Below are positions 47,346-47,358 of a DNA stretch of 47,358 nt, piece by piece. The notes beneath the pieces are model-generated. The model saw only the letters and a program-made list of their open reading frames with translations, did not search any database and was not told where the DNA came from. Origin of the DNA: Microvirga massiliensis (lineage in GTDB: Bacteria > Pseudomonadota > Alphaproteobacteria > Rhizobiales > Beijerinckiaceae); contig NZ_LN811352.1 of the NCBI RefSeq assembly GCF_001006805.1, forward strand, positions 563,296 through 610,653, written 5' to 3'. The position numbers and the translations under genes are program-made. Positions within the stretch are counted from its first letter, which is position 1. Every line of letters starts with the position of its first letter.

Positions 47346-47358
47346 TTGGTACTTGAGA

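Overview
The window is high-GC chromosomal DNA of an alphaproteobacterium, most likely Hyphomicrobiales and perhaps close to Methylobacteriaceae (Microvirga/Methylobacterium-like). I infer this from conserved neighbourhoods (pdxJ-acpS-lepB-rnc-era-recO; rpsF-rpsR-DUF2232-rplI-dnaB-alr-radA-cvpA-purF), an ExoR-type Sel1 regulator, and protein sequence style. No 16S gene or marker here fixes the genus.

Region 1 (1-10607) is accessory DNA at the 3' end of a tRNA-Glu(TTC) gene (10532-10607, minus strand). The last 51 bp of the tRNA gene recur exactly at 1775-1825. Each 51-bp copy has a tyrosine recombinase gene just to its left that reads away from it (8-1711 and 9190-10455). I read this as two tandem integrative elements: one running out of the window to the left, and a complete 8.8-kb element between the two copies. 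The complete element carries a small membrane protein, a TIR-NB-ARC-WD40 protein (NLR-like, probable anti-phage defence), a serine recombinase behind an array of TGGAAC half-sites, a 59-bp tandem repeat containing a 17-bp palindrome, a Zn-finger protein translationally coupled to a stand-alone protein resembling the palm of family A DNA polymerases, and a small possibly exported protein. Matching pairs of CTGTAGGCAAG-like sites with a 13-bp period lie just inside both ends. No conjugation, capsid or terminase gene is seen.

Region 2 (10691-24154) is core genome, almost all on the minus strand: recJ, a ceramidase-family membrane protein, xthA (plus strand), exoR overlapping ilvD, parC, then recO, era, rnc, lepB, acpS and pdxJ. 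Era, rnc and acpS starts overlap or nearly touch the preceding gene, as expected for operons.

Region 3 (24473-34139) is core on the plus strand: rpsF, rpsR, a three-hairpin gap, a DUF2232 membrane protein, rplI, dnaB, alr, radA, cvpA, purF and an SDR oxidoreductase.

Region 4 (34225-47358) is core: der with a membrane-anchored TPR protein, NnrU, a Phd/VapC-type toxin-antitoxin pair inserted before guaA, guaA, an RsmB-type rRNA methyltransferase, a MAPEG protein, guaB, an MFS exporter, a dienelactone hydrolase family protein, rlmE and a Ppx/GppA phosphatase. The window ends in a near-perfect 43-bp palindrome.

The best candidate for something new is the 8.8-kb tRNA-Glu element, which pairs an NLR-like sensor/effector with an unusual polymerase-like module and two recombinases.
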